A DNA stretch of 34,826 bases from an uncultured Bacteroidota bacterium (GCA_903865465.1 CAIPJU010000898.1:1-34826); one strand, 5' to 3'. Positions 23,009 through 31,492 are shown, counted from the first letter of the stretch. Numbers and translations are program-made. The notes: generated by a model not told the origin, from the letters alone.

Positions 23009-23434
23009 TTAGTTCAGAGTGATCTTAAAAGTCTTAATCTCCTTGCATGAGTTGTAAACTCTGAGAAAGTAGACACCAGTGCCCAGATCCTTTATTGAAA
23101 TATGGGTTTCTGAGGTCTCCAGATTATCACAGACAATCAATTCGCCCATGAAATCAAACAACCTGACAGAGAGGTTCCTTGTTTCACTGTTTTCAGCTTT
23201 AAGAACAAGAACTCCTGCCGACGATTCAGAATTAGAAGCTAATGAGAGATCGACAGAATGATCCGCATTACCTTTTACAACTGCAATCTCCAGGGCATTT
23301 GTGCCATTCGCCTTTGCAGGATTTACTCCTGAAGTCACATTTTTACCAGATGCCGGAACTGCATCTTTAGCATGGGTTGGAAGTACGGACAATACCATGC
23401 AAATCACTAAGAAAAATCCAAAATACTTTTTCAT
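23009..23434 (-). CDS. Small secreted protein with type IX sorting-like C-terminal domain
   Basis: A 141-residue protein with signal peptide MKKYFGFFLVICMVLSVLPTHA. After a low-complexity Ala/Lys/Asn/Gly linker, the C-terminal ~85 residues resemble the Por secretion (T9SS type A) sorting domain: VRLFDFMGELIVCDN, ISIKDLGTGVYFLRVYN and a final KEIKTFKITLN. The pattern 'GxYxLrv ... KixkfxI' is typical. What is odd is that almost nothing precedes the sorting domain, so there is no cargo enzyme or adhesin. It may be a surface-anchored small protein, a decayed larger gene, or a protein that uses the fold for another purpose. It is monocistronic, with its own promoter-like box at 23573 and terminator at 22893. 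Confidence 0.8.
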   Translation of the reverse strand: MKKYFGFFLVICMVLSVLPTHAKDAVPASGKNVTSGVNPAKANGTNALEIAVVKGNADHSVDLSLASNSESSAGVLVLKAENSETRNLSVRLFDFMGELIVCDNLETSETHISIKDLGTGVYFLRVYNSCKEIKTFKITLN

Positions 23435-23970
23435 ACTGTTTAAGTTTAATTGTCAAATTTTTTCCCTAATCCTGTTCCCCATTTTATCCCCGGTCGCTGA
23501 TAAAAACTCTGGCAATTGATTTCCCCTTTTCTCATGTCAAAGTATAACTTATTTTCATTAACCGTTGATGATCAAAGATAATATGAACCTGATAAAAATA
23601 ACAGCATTATTATATATTTAGGAACTATTTTTGTTCAACGTCTTTTTTTAAATGATTAAAGGTTCCCTGCATCACCTAAACAGCAGGATTTATTTGATTA
23701 GAAGCTGACGGGAAATGGGGATTTCAGCGTTGTAAGCTCCTTTGACTTGCATTTTAGAAGGCGAATTTTAAATCAGTTCAGCGTATTTTTGCAAGAATGA
23801 TGAAAAGGAAATAATATATCGAATTGCTTCGTTCTATTGTTGAAATATCTTAATTTTAGCTCTGTGGAGAGATTATCATTCATTCAGACGCTGCATTTCA
23901 TTCCTGCATGAGTCTGAAGAATGACCAGACTTAATAATAAAAATGAAAAGTAAAACGAAAAATCACAAAT
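23435..23970. other. Divergent intergenic region
   Basis: A 536-base AT-rich gap between divergent genes. No protein gene is supported. It contains the minus-strand -7 box at 23573, a weaker plus-strand TATTTTTG box at 23784-23791 and a small hairpin AGTCTG/CAGACT (23911-23916 with 23926-23931) shortly before the DUF4954 start. Confidence 0.5.
23573..23580 (-). promoter_or_regulatory. -7 box for the small secreted protein gene
   Basis: Minus-strand TATCTTTG is an exact TAnnTTTG and is the same octamer found at 4441 and 11678. It is about 139 bases upstream of the start at 23434, implying a long leader; no clear -33 TTG is seen. Confidence 0.4.
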
Positions 23971-26175
23971 ATGGATAAAGTAATAGTTGTACCTCAGGAG
24001 AATATTGGCAAGAATTTCATACCTGCCGAATACCTGCCCCCGGATAAAGATGAATACTATCTGAGGAACAAACAGACCCATCAGCAGGCTTCCGGATGGA
24101 GACATCTGAAATCGGATGAAGTGGAGAGGCTCGTAAAAAATGATAATACAGCCGATAACTGGGATGAGATATTTGTTACGGATGAATTCGATACAAATCA
24201 GATTAAGAATACCCGTTTTTTTGGCCTTGTCAGAATTGGACGTTTGCGGAGCGTGATTCTTCAGCATCACGATCTTCGGCTGCCTGCCGGTATAACCAAC
24301 AGCCTGATAATATCATGCGACATTGGCGATGACGTAGCAATTCATAATGTCCATTACCTGTCTCATTATATAATCGGAAACAGTTGTATCCTTTTCAATA
24401 TTCAGGAAATGCATACGACCGACCATTCCAAATTCGGAAATGGTATTATCAAGGAAGGTGAACCTGAAAATGTCAGGACATGGATTGACCTGATGAATGA
24501 AACTGGTTGCCGGAGGATACTTCCTTTCGATGGCATGATAGCCGCCGATGCCTATCTCTGGGCTAAATTTGTCGACGATTCAGCCCTTCAGGAGAATCTT
24601 AAATGTATGACGCAGGATAGTTTTGATAACCGGCGTGGATTCTACGGCACCACCGGGGAACACTGTGTTATTAAGAATTCACTTATTCTGAAGGATGTTA
24701 AAATAAGCTCATATTGTTATATAAAAGGGGCCAATAAATTAAAGAACCTCACTATAAACTCTTCGGAAAAAGAACCAACCCAGATCGGTGAAGGAGTGGA
24801 ACTTGTAAATGGAATCATTGGTTATGGCTGTCACATTTTTTACGGGTGCAAGGCAGTTAAATTCATTCTTGGAAATAATTCAAATCTGAAGTATGGTGCC
24901 AGGCTGATCAACTCATTTCTGGGTGACAACTCCACAATTTCCTGCTGTGAGGTGCTCAATAATCTGATTTTCCCGGCGCATGAGCAGCATCATAACAACT
25001 CTTTTCTTATTGCCTCCGTGGTTATGGGACAAAGTAATATCGCAGCAGGTGCAACAATAGGGTCAAACCACAATAGCCGGGCAAATGATAACGAGATTCA
25101 GGCCGGGAGGGGCTTCTGGCCCGGATTATGTACAAGTGTAAAACACTCCTGCCGTTTTGCATCGTTTGTACTCCTTTCTAAATCAGACTACCCAGCGGAG
25201 CTCGACGTCCCTCTGCCATTCTCGCTTGTAAATAATAATGTTTCAAAAGATCGTCTCGAGATTATGCCTGCCTACTGGTGGCTTTACAACATGTTTGCCC
25301 TGGCCCGCAACTCCTGGAAATTCCAAAACCGCGATAAGCGTGTCCATAAAATACAGAATATTGAATTTGAGCCTCTTGCTCCCGATACTGTGGAAGAGAT
25401 CATCATAGCCCGAAGCTTACTTGAAATTTGGACGGCAAAGGCAGATTTCAGGCATAAGGGAATATCGGTTGAAACAATGAAAGAAGAGGAACTTTCGGAG
25501 CATGGGCGTAAATTACTGACAAGTAATGATGAAGCTGTCGGTAAAATTGAAGTACTGGGCGAAAATATCGAAAACACAAAGCGAAAAATACTTATATTGA
25601 AACCTTATAGCTCTTATCATGCTTATGGGGATATGTTGCATTATTATGCCTTAAAACTTTTGCTGACATATATGCAATCAAATCCCGGTGCAACATTCAG
25701 CGATATGTGCAAACAACTAAGAGGTGAGAGGCAGAAGAGATGGGTGAATCTTGGCGGGCAGCTCATTCGCGAAGAAGATGCTGCCAGGTTAAGGTCGGAT
25801 ATCGGTTCCGGCAGCCTGAAAACATGGGCAGAGGTTCATAAAAGATATAAAGAGCTGTGGGATAGATATACTTTAGACAAACAAAAGCATGCTTTTGCCT
25901 TGTTTTGTGAACTGATGCAGAATGAAAACCCTTCATTCTCCGACTGGAAAACTGCCATTGAGAAGAGTGTTTCAATTCAGAAGTTCGTCAATGACCAGGT
26001 TTATATATCGAGGAAAAAAGATTATGAAAATCCTTTCAAACAGAAGACATTCAGGAATATGGATGAGATGGAGTCGGCTCTGGGCAAGGTTGAGAATAAC
26101 AGTTTTATCGTTCAGGTAAGGCAGGAGACTAAAGATTTTGAAATTCTTGCAGCAGAGATAGGGAAAAGAAAATAA
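23971..26175 (+). CDS. DUF4954-family protein (left-handed beta-helix, nucleotidyltransferase-like)
   Basis: A 734-residue cytosolic protein without a signal peptide. I recognise the DUF4954 family from Bacteroidales and spirochaetes. Residues about 85-400 have the isoleucine-valine-glycine hexapeptide rhythm of left-handed beta-helices, as in sugar nucleotidyltransferases and acyltransferases: DIGDDVAIHNVHYLSHYIIG, GCHIFYGCKAVKFILGNNSN and ASVVMGQSNIAAGATIGSNH. Conserved-looking blocks are EMHTTDHSKFGNG and NNSFLIASVVMGQ. A downstream MPAYWWLYNMFALARNSWKF begins a helical C-terminal region of about 300 residues. No nucleotide-sugar binding motif of the usual GxGxR type is seen, so the enzymatic role is unknown. 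The RyR-phosphatase gene begins 29 bases after its stop, so the two are very probably one operon. Confidence 0.86.
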   Translation: MDKVIVVPQENIGKNFIPAEYLPPDKDEYYLRNKQTHQQASGWRHLKSDEVERLVKNDNTADNWDEIFVTDEFDTNQIKNTRFFGLVRIGRLRSVILQHHDLRLPAGITNSLIISCDIGDDVAIHNVHYLSHYIIGNSCILFNIQEMHTTDHSKFGNGIIKEGEPENVRTWIDLMNETGCRRILPFDGMIAADAYLWAKFVDDSALQENLKCMTQDSFDNRRGFYGTTGEHCVIKNSLILKDVKISSYCYIKGANKLKNLTINSSEKEPTQIGEGVELVNGIIGYGCHIFYGCKAVKFILGNNSNLKYGARLINSFLGDNSTISCCEVLNNLIFPAHEQHHNNSFLIASVVMGQSNIAAGATIGSNHNSRANDNEIQAGRGFWPGLCTSVKHSCRFASFVLLSKSDYPAELDVPLPFSLVNNNVSKDRLEIMPAYWWLYNMFALARNSWKFQNRDKRVHKIQNIEFEPLAPDTVEEIIIARSLLEIWTAKADFRHKGISVETMKEEELSEHGRKLLTSNDEAVGKIEVLGENIENTKRKILILKPYSSYHAYGDMLHYYALKLLLTYMQSNPGATFSDMCKQLRGERQKRWVNLGGQLIREEDAARLRSDIGSGSLKTWAEVHKRYKELWDRYTLDKQKHAFALFCELMQNENPSFSDWKTAIEKSVSIQKFVNDQVYISRKKDYENPFKQKTFRNMDEMESALGKVENNSFIVQVRQETKDFEILAAEIGKRK

Positions 26176-26204
26176 ATTTCTAAACATCAATCATTCTCCG
26201 GGCA

Positions 26205-28187
26205 ATGAAAATTTCCAGCAGGGAAATCAGGGTATGGACCGAAATATTTTATAAGCCTGAATCGAGGTTTATAAAGGAATTCAGGAGTGGCTGGGAGACG
26301 AATAAGAAGATATTAATCGGGCAGAGTGCCGGTCTCATTTATAAGGAGCTCAGGCAATCTAAAGGGCTCTTCGTTTCACCTTATCCGCTTAAGAAGGATT
26401 TTAAGAATCTGTCGGAGGAGGAAAAATCTGACTGGTATGACTTTGTTTCAGCGATTCCGGTTAAATTGAAATCCATGAACCTTTATTTGCGTCCATATAA
26501 AGAATTCTGCCGAACCTGCCTGATCCCCTATTCCGATATTGAAACTTTGGCCAAATCAGACCATGAAAGGTTCCTGGTCAAACATACCTCTTCATCGCCT
26601 TTCTCCCTGAAGGGGAAGGAAGTTTTTATTCACCAGGTTCCCTATTACGAATTACCCGAAGAGGTAAAACGTTTTTATATCGAGATCAATCACCTTATAC
26701 CGGTTTCGATGAAGGCACTCGGCTATGAGATAGTGAAACCAGCGGAGATGGAGGAGATAACTGACAGACTGGTATATAGACTGGCAAAAGCAATTCATTC
26801 CAGGTATTTAAAGGGTGCCAGGAAAGAGGCTGGCAATAGTGAAAAGAAGTCCTACTCTTTGATTTTCGGTCATGAGGATAAATTAGAGGCTGATTTCGAC
26901 AGGCTCTGGGAGGATATCAGGCATTCAAATCTCGATAATGCCTTTCATATTCCCACAAAACTGCTGTCAGTAGGGTATCTGATCAGGCCTGTATCGCGCG
27001 GATTTAAACCTGCGGCCCTCCGTCTTAACGTAGATGAAATCGAAACAATGGCCAGGGTTGAGCATCTGAGGTGGTGCTGGGACAAGATCCTGCACGGATG
27101 GCATTATGGAATTGAAAAAGATTCGAAAAAGAAGACCCATCCGGGTATTGTGCCTTTTGACGACCTGTCAGATTCCGAAAAAGAGAAGGACAGGGAATTG
27201 GTTCAATTGATACCATCACTTTTGCAGGACATTGGCTATGAGGCTGTTTCTGTAAGCCGGGAGAGAATTGGCAGGCTGCCCTATGCTACCAGACCAATGA
27301 GCAGCATCCACAGGATCCTTGAAGAGACACGTCGTTTGAATGACCAGATCAGAAATGCATTGATTCTTCCACCCGAAGTTGAGGAGATGCTGAAAGTAAG
27401 GAACAGGAAAATTGAAGAAGCGATCAGGGAGGTAGAGTCTGGTTATACTTATGCACAGCATATTCAGGAGACCTTCCTTCCCGATAATCTTTACGTCAGG
27501 TATTGTTTCCCCGAGAGTTTTATACTTTTCAGGCCAAAAGATATAGTGAGTGGTGATTTCTATTTCTTCAGCAGGCAGGAGAACCGCTTGATCTTTGCAG
27601 TTGCCGACTGTACAGGTCATGGCATACCGGGGGCCCTTCTCAGTACAATTGGATACAGCATACTCGATCAGTCGGTAAATGAATTAAAGCTCGATGATCC
27701 TGTCAAAATACTCGATCATCTCTACTCAAGAATTCATAAATTTCTCAGGCTTGACTCCGATGGCAGCGGTATCGCGGATGATATGGATATCATGCTCTGC
27801 ATTCTTGATACTGAATTAAACCAGCTGAGATTCTCCGGAGTCAAAAATCCATTGTACCATCTGCATGATGGTAATCTGACTGAATACAAATGTGCCGGTC
27901 TGACCGATGATTTTAGCGGGGAGGCGTATAACAGATATACTTCATGTAAGATCAGACTTGAACAGGGCGATACTTTATACTTATTCTCCGATGGTTATTC
28001 AGATCAGTTCGGGGGAGCAAAGCATAAGAAATATTCATCTGCCAGGTTTAAGTCATATTTAACTTCAATTCATCAATTGCCCATGGCCGAACAGAGCGAA
28101 AAGCTCTATGAGGAGATAGAGCACTGGAGGGGTGAAAATAACGAAGATCAGACTGATGACATTCTTGTGATTGGAGTTAAAATTTAG
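26205..28187 (+). CDS. RyR-domain / SpoIIE-type PP2C phosphatase fusion protein
   Basis: A 660-residue cytosolic protein. Residues about 274-348 form a bacterial RyR domain: MARVEHLRWCWDKILHGWHY, then HPGIVPFDDLSDSEKEKDRE and LIPSLLQDIGYE. Residues about 230-262 (RLWEDIRHSNLDNAFHIPTK) match the segment that usually precedes RyR in TrkA-N/RyR proteins. Residues 107-177 look like a degenerate second RyR module, and 55-97 a weaker third. A coiled-coil linker (about 370-420, ending YAQHIQETFLP) leads to a PP2C/SpoIIE domain at about 425-660. Its metal-binding aspartates appear intact: Asp446 and Asp451 in FRPKDIVSGDFYFF, Asp468 in VADCTGHGIPGA, Asp596 in LFSDGYSDQFGG and Asp651/652 in EDQTDDILVIGV. 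It should therefore be an active Ser/Thr phosphatase. The RyR part probably senses a ligand. It follows the DUF4954 gene by 29 bases. Confidence 0.88.
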   Translation: MKISSREIRVWTEIFYKPESRFIKEFRSGWETNKKILIGQSAGLIYKELRQSKGLFVSPYPLKKDFKNLSEEEKSDWYDFVSAIPVKLKSMNLYLRPYKEFCRTCLIPYSDIETLAKSDHERFLVKHTSSSPFSLKGKEVFIHQVPYYELPEEVKRFYIEINHLIPVSMKALGYEIVKPAEMEEITDRLVYRLAKAIHSRYLKGARKEAGNSEKKSYSLIFGHEDKLEADFDRLWEDIRHSNLDNAFHIPTKLLSVGYLIRPVSRGFKPAALRLNVDEIETMARVEHLRWCWDKILHGWHYGIEKDSKKKTHPGIVPFDDLSDSEKEKDRELVQLIPSLLQDIGYEAVSVSRERIGRLPYATRPMSSIHRILEETRRLNDQIRNALILPPEVEEMLKVRNRKIEEAIREVESGYTYAQHIQETFLPDNLYVRYCFPESFILFRPKDIVSGDFYFFSRQENRLIFAVADCTGHGIPGALLSTIGYSILDQSVNELKLDDPVKILDHLYSRIHKFLRLDSDGSGIADDMDIMLCILDTELNQLRFSGVKNPLYHLHDGNLTEYKCAGLTDDFSGEAYNRYTSCKIRLEQGDTLYLFSDGYSDQFGGAKHKKYSSARFKSYLTSIHQLPMAEQSEKLYEEIEHWRGENNEDQTDDILVIGVKI

Positions 28188-28204
28188 CGGACTAATTCCA
28201 ATAA

Positions 28205-28217
28205 TAATTTTTGGTAA
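28205..28217 (+). promoter_or_regulatory. TAATTTTTGGTAA promoter-like motif
   Basis: Thirty-seven bases before the rubrerythrin ATG. It is identical to 21335-21347 before the sugar transporter, and one base different from 8949-8961 on the minus strand. Confidence 0.4.
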
Positions 28218-28253
28218 CTCATATATTAATTCTAACCAACTAACTTATTTATC

Positions 28254-28832
28254 ATGACTAAATCATTAAAAGGAACACAGACAGAGCTTAATCTGCTGAA
28301 ATCGTTTGCAGGTGAGTCACAGGCCAGGAACCGGTATGAGTTTTTTGCAAGTGTTGCAAAGAAAGAGGGCTATGAGCAGATAGCCGCGATCTTCATGGAA
28401 ACTGCCAGCCAGGAAAAAGAACATGCCAAAAGATTCTTTAAATTTCTGGAAGGAGGTATGAGGGAAATAACAGCAGGTTATCCTGCCGGAGTTATCGGAA
28501 CTACAAAAGAAAACTTAAAAGCGGCCGCTGAAGGCGAAAATGAAGAACACACATCTATCTATCCCCATTTTTCCGAGGTAGCAAAGGAAGAGGGCTTCCC
28601 CGAAATTGCCACTGCTTTCAGGATGATTGCAAAAGTTGAAGCTGAACACGAGCGCAGATATCTGAAGCTTCTGCAGAACATCTCCGAAGACAAGGTATTT
28701 ATCAGGGATGGGAAGGTGTGGTGGAAATGCCTGAATTGCGGTTATGTATATGAATCGGAAAAAGCATTGGAAAATTGTCCGGTTTGTCTGCATCCCAAGG
28801 CATTTATGCAACTAAGGGAGGAAAACTATTGA
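28254..28832 (+). CDS. rbr: Rubrerythrin
   Basis: A 192-residue protein with the complete rubrerythrin layout. The ferritin-like diiron domain has LKSFAGESQARNRYEFFASV (Glu21), ETASQEKEHAKRFFKFLEGG (Glu54, His57), GENEEHTSIYPHFSEVAKEE (Glu95/Glu98) and IAKVEAEHERRYLKLL (Glu129, His132). The C-terminal rubredoxin-like domain has Cys159, Cys162, Cys175 and Cys178 in KCLNCGYVYE and NCPVCLHP. Rubrerythrins reduce hydrogen peroxide using electrons from a rubredoxin or NADH system and are common in anaerobes and microaerophiles. It is monocistronic: the next gene starts 383 bases later. The start follows a promoter-like motif. Confidence 0.97.
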   Translation: MTKSLKGTQTELNLLKSFAGESQARNRYEFFASVAKKEGYEQIAAIFMETASQEKEHAKRFFKFLEGGMREITAGYPAGVIGTTKENLKAAAEGENEEHTSIYPHFSEVAKEEGFPEIATAFRMIAKVEAEHERRYLKLLQNISEDKVFIRDGKVWWKCLNCGYVYESEKALENCPVCLHPKAFMQLREENY

Positions 28833-28891
28833 TGAAGTTCCAATATATATGAACTAAAAGGTTCATAACCAGGGAATTTAACTTAGGATAA

Positions 28892-28966
28892 AAGGAGTTT
28901 CACAGGATTTTACTTAATGCGAAAGAAAAACTCTGTGGAACTCCTTCTAAACTCCGGGCAACTCTT
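28892..28966. repeat. C(A/G)GAG repeat copy with a long inverted repeat
   Basis: On the minus strand units CAGAG, AGGAG, CGGAG and AAGAG correspond to plus-strand CTCTG 28931, CTCCT 28941, CTCCG 28952 and CTCTT 28962, spaced 10-11 bases. A 14-bp arm at 28892-28905 pairs with 28933-28946 with a single G-T wobble, so the element can fold as a hairpin with a 27-base loop. No T run follows on the plus strand. Confidence 0.55.
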
Positions 28967-29028
28967 TGGTAAAAAAAGAGTCATTTCCTGACATTTTTCA
29001 ACTATACCTCGTTTTATTAAAGTATCTT

Positions 29029-29070
29029 TTGGGTATATCCCAAGGCAATAAACCTGCTTCATAAGGCAAT
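29029..29070. promoter_or_regulatory. Inverted and direct repeats upstream of the efflux operon
   Basis: TTGGG (29029-29033) and CCCAA (29039-29043) are inverted around TATAT. AAGGCAAT occurs at 29042-29049 and 29063-29070, exactly 21 bases apart (two helical turns). They lie about 110-170 bases before the candidate promoter of a metal efflux operon and could be a regulator site. Confidence 0.3.
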
Positions 29071-29155
29071 TATATGCTCCGGATAGAACTTTCCCATTTG
29101 ATTGCTGTTAAAGCTATTAATGTATTTAGTATTTCTTTTAACAAATATTTAAAAG

Positions 29156-29183
29156 TTGTTTAGGATTATACAATCTATATTTG
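29156..29183 (+). promoter_or_regulatory. Candidate promoter of the RND efflux operon
   Basis: TATATTTG (29176-29183) is an exact TAnnTTTG, with TTG (29156-29158) 17 bases upstream. It lies 33 bases before the ATG at 29216, which also argues against the in-frame TTG at 29156 as a start codon. Confidence 0.5.
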
Positions 29184-29215
29184 AAGCATTATTATTTAAA
29201 TCAGGATGTAAAGTA

Positions 29216-30478
29216 ATGTCGTTCAGTAGTTTTAGAAAATGTGCATTTTTTCTGTGCATGACTTTGTTCGTTTTGCCTTTAGCAGCACAAAACAGTTATA
29301 CTTTACAGAAGGCTTTGCAATCAGCAAAGTTAAACAACCTCTCATTAAAGGAAGAACAGTTAAACCTCGAAGCCGCACAGGCTGATATAATTACCGCTAG
29401 AATCCGGCCCAATCCCGTGCTAAGCAATCAGACCATCCTTGTTGCTAAACCGGCAGCATTCCCTGTAAATACCGGCTGGGACAATTCAGAGAACCTGCAG
29501 ATGTTCTGGCAGCTTTCAAGACCTTTTCAGATTGCAGGACAACACAGATACAAAATTGATGTTGCAGCTAAAAACGTCTTGTTCGCCGAAAAAAACTATT
29601 CTGAAACTGAGCGTAATCTGTTTCTGGATGTTGCTGATAAGTGGCTTGATGTCTGGACTTCGCAAAAGCAGCTCTCCATAATACAGACTGCCCTCTCGAA
29701 CATCGACAGTTTAGTCACCATTAACAGGGTTCGTCTTAAAAATCAGGTTATTACTCCGACCGATCTCTTCCGCACGGAACTCCTGGCAAAACAATACTCA
29801 ATTCAGTACAGGAGTGTAAGGCAGGAGCTCGTCAACAAGCAGAAGGAACTTGCTTTTTTAATAGGTGCCAGGGACAGCGTTGCCATTGACACCACATATA
29901 ACTTTGCTTTGCCTGTCGCTGCTGTGATAGATACTCTTCTGGGTAGATCGGCATCGAACCGGAGTGATATTCTTGCTGCCAAATCACTTATCGATGCTTC
30001 AAACAGCAACATTAAGCTTCAAAAAAGTCTTGCCTTTCCCCAGCCAGAACTGGGTTTTATCTATAATCCGCAAAACGCCGTCCCCTATATCGGATTCAGC
30101 GTATCATTCGAACTGATGATTTCCAATCGCAACCAGGGAGAAATAAAGAAATCAGTCATACTCAGACAACAGGCCGAGAGGCAATTGCTAACGATTCAAT
30201 CCAGACTTCAGACCGAAGTGGATATTGCATTTTCAAGTTATAAGTTACAGCAAGAGAATGTTAAGCGTTTTAAATCTGTTTTGGAACAGTCTCAGACTAT
30301 TTTGGATAATGTGAGATATGCCTACCTGAGAGGCGGAACCACAATTATCGATTTCCTGGAGGCGCAACGGAGCTGGCTTGAAACCGAACAACAGTACTAT
30401 GATGTATTGCAGCAATATCATCAAAGCTATGTTCAACTCCTTTTTGCCACGGGATTAATTAATCAAATTGCACAATGA
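29216..30478 (+). CDS. czcC: TolC/CzcC-family outer-membrane efflux protein
   Basis: A 420-residue protein from the ATG at 29216, which starts a signal peptide (MSFSSFRKCAFFLCMTLFVL, then PLAAQ). The frame extends to a TTG at 29156 that coincides with the promoter. The mature protein has two long helical repeats of the outer-membrane efflux type: SYTLQKALQSAKLNNLSLKE and later RSDILAAKSLIDASNSNIKL, with PQPELGFIYNP and a final LRGGTTIIDFLEAQRSWLET. It is the exit duct of a tripartite pump in the outer membrane. Its stop overlaps the adaptor start by four bases (ATGA). The symbol reflects family resemblance; the metal exported is not determined. Confidence 0.9.
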   Translation: MSFSSFRKCAFFLCMTLFVLPLAAQNSYTLQKALQSAKLNNLSLKEEQLNLEAAQADIITARIRPNPVLSNQTILVAKPAAFPVNTGWDNSENLQMFWQLSRPFQIAGQHRYKIDVAAKNVLFAEKNYSETERNLFLDVADKWLDVWTSQKQLSIIQTALSNIDSLVTINRVRLKNQVITPTDLFRTELLAKQYSIQYRSVRQELVNKQKELAFLIGARDSVAIDTTYNFALPVAAVIDTLLGRSASNRSDILAAKSLIDASNSNIKLQKSLAFPQPELGFIYNPQNAVPYIGFSVSFELMISNRNQGEIKKSVILRQQAERQLLTIQSRLQTEVDIAFSSYKLQQENVKRFKSVLEQSQTILDNVRYAYLRGGTTIIDFLEAQRSWLETEQQYYDVLQQYHQSYVQLLFATGLINQIAQ

Positions 30479-31482
30479 TGAAGTATTCAATCTGCATATT
30501 ATCAGTTTTGATCCTCTTTTCTTCGTGTCACAGAAAGGAAGCTAAATACGCAACAAAAGAGTCAAAACCGATTATCAGCAACGACGGGGTCTCAATTTCC
30601 TTTCCTGATGAAAGGAGCACCTCATTTTTTAAGACGGAAAAAGTTTTAAATACCGATATAATGACAAATTTTGAGGCTATCGGCGAAATTGCTGCAACTG
30701 TTGTTACATCAAGCTCTGGAGCATCACAAAACTTAATTTTGTTTGAGAACCCCGATCTGGCGACCAATTACACACAATTAATACAACATCAGATCAACAT
30801 AAATCAGATTCAGAATATCAATATCAGGCAGAAACAGATTGAGCTGGAACGTACGAAGGATTTACAACAGCATGGTGCTGCTACCGGCCAGGATTTATTA
30901 AATGTCCAGGCAGCACTGAGCATGGAACAGACAAATCTGGCAAATGAAAGGGCTGCCCTTATCGAACATGAAGCAAAGCTCGAATCAGGTGGTTTCCACC
31001 CTTCAATATTGAGAAATGCCAAAGCCGGAACTGCTTATATCATTTGTGATATTCCTGAAAACCAGATCAGCAAAGTAAAGGAGGGAGATACCTGCAGCAT
31101 AAAATTTACAGCCTTCCCTGAGGAAAAATTTAGCGGAAAGATTGATGGTATTGTCAACGCTATTGATAATACAACAAGAATGGTCAAGTTAAGGATAGGA
31201 GTGAACAAAAGCAGCAGCAAACTTAAAGCGGGAATGTTTGCCAATGTTTCAATAAGTCTGGGTGAAGGAAGCTTTATCAACATTAGCAAAAATTCATTGG
31301 TAACGGTACAGGGAAGGAATTATGTTTTTATAAAAACAAACTCCACAAAATTTGAGAGGAGAGAAATTCAGACTGGTCAGCAGATAGGTGACAGGATAAT
31401 CGTCTTTTCAGGAATGAATTCAGGAGACGAAATTGCAGTTGAGGGTGTTATGCAGTTAAAAGGGTTGAGTTTTGGCTACTAA
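30475..31482 (+). CDS. czcB: HlyD/CzcB-type periplasmic adaptor lipoprotein
   Basis: A 335-residue protein with a lipobox ILFSSCHR (Cys about residue 19). It has the membrane-fusion-protein order: an N-terminal beta part (FEAIGEIAATVV), an alpha-hairpin (about 100-165, QKQIELERTKDLQQHGAATG and AALSMEQTNLANERAAL), a beta-barrel with IICDIPENQISKVKEGDTCS and a C-terminal membrane-proximal part with GDRIIVFSGMNSGDEIAVEG. It bridges the outer-membrane channel and the inner-membrane pump. No His/Met-rich metal-binding N-terminal extension is seen. Its start overlaps the channel gene's stop; a second in-frame ATG lies directly after the first. Confidence 0.9.
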   Translation: MMKYSICILSVLILFSSCHRKEAKYATKESKPIISNDGVSISFPDERSTSFFKTEKVLNTDIMTNFEAIGEIAATVVTSSSGASQNLILFENPDLATNYTQLIQHQININQIQNINIRQKQIELERTKDLQQHGAATGQDLLNVQAALSMEQTNLANERAALIEHEAKLESGGFHPSILRNAKAGTAYIICDIPENQISKVKEGDTCSIKFTAFPEEKFSGKIDGIVNAIDNTTRMVKLRIGVNKSSSKLKAGMFANVSISLGEGSFINISKNSLVTVQGRNYVFIKTNSTKFERREIQTGQQIGDRIIVFSGMNSGDEIAVEGVMQLKGLSFGY

Positions 31483-31492
31483 AAAGTTGAAA

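Noticed and set aside
23884..24270. 128-codon open frame antisense to the start of the DUF4954 gene
   Set aside because: It lies mostly inside a well-supported gene on the other strand, has no recognisable domain, and its hydrophobic stretch is explained by reading across the codons of that gene.
28892..28946. Hairpin as the rubrerythrin terminator
   Set aside because: The stem is long, but no T run follows it on the plus strand and the loop is 27 bases; a repeat element is the simpler reading.
28833..29155. Possible small gene or riboswitch between rubrerythrin and the efflux operon
   Set aside because: No open frame with protein-like composition and no known riboswitch core could be recognised; only the repeat element and the AAGGCAAT pair are visible.
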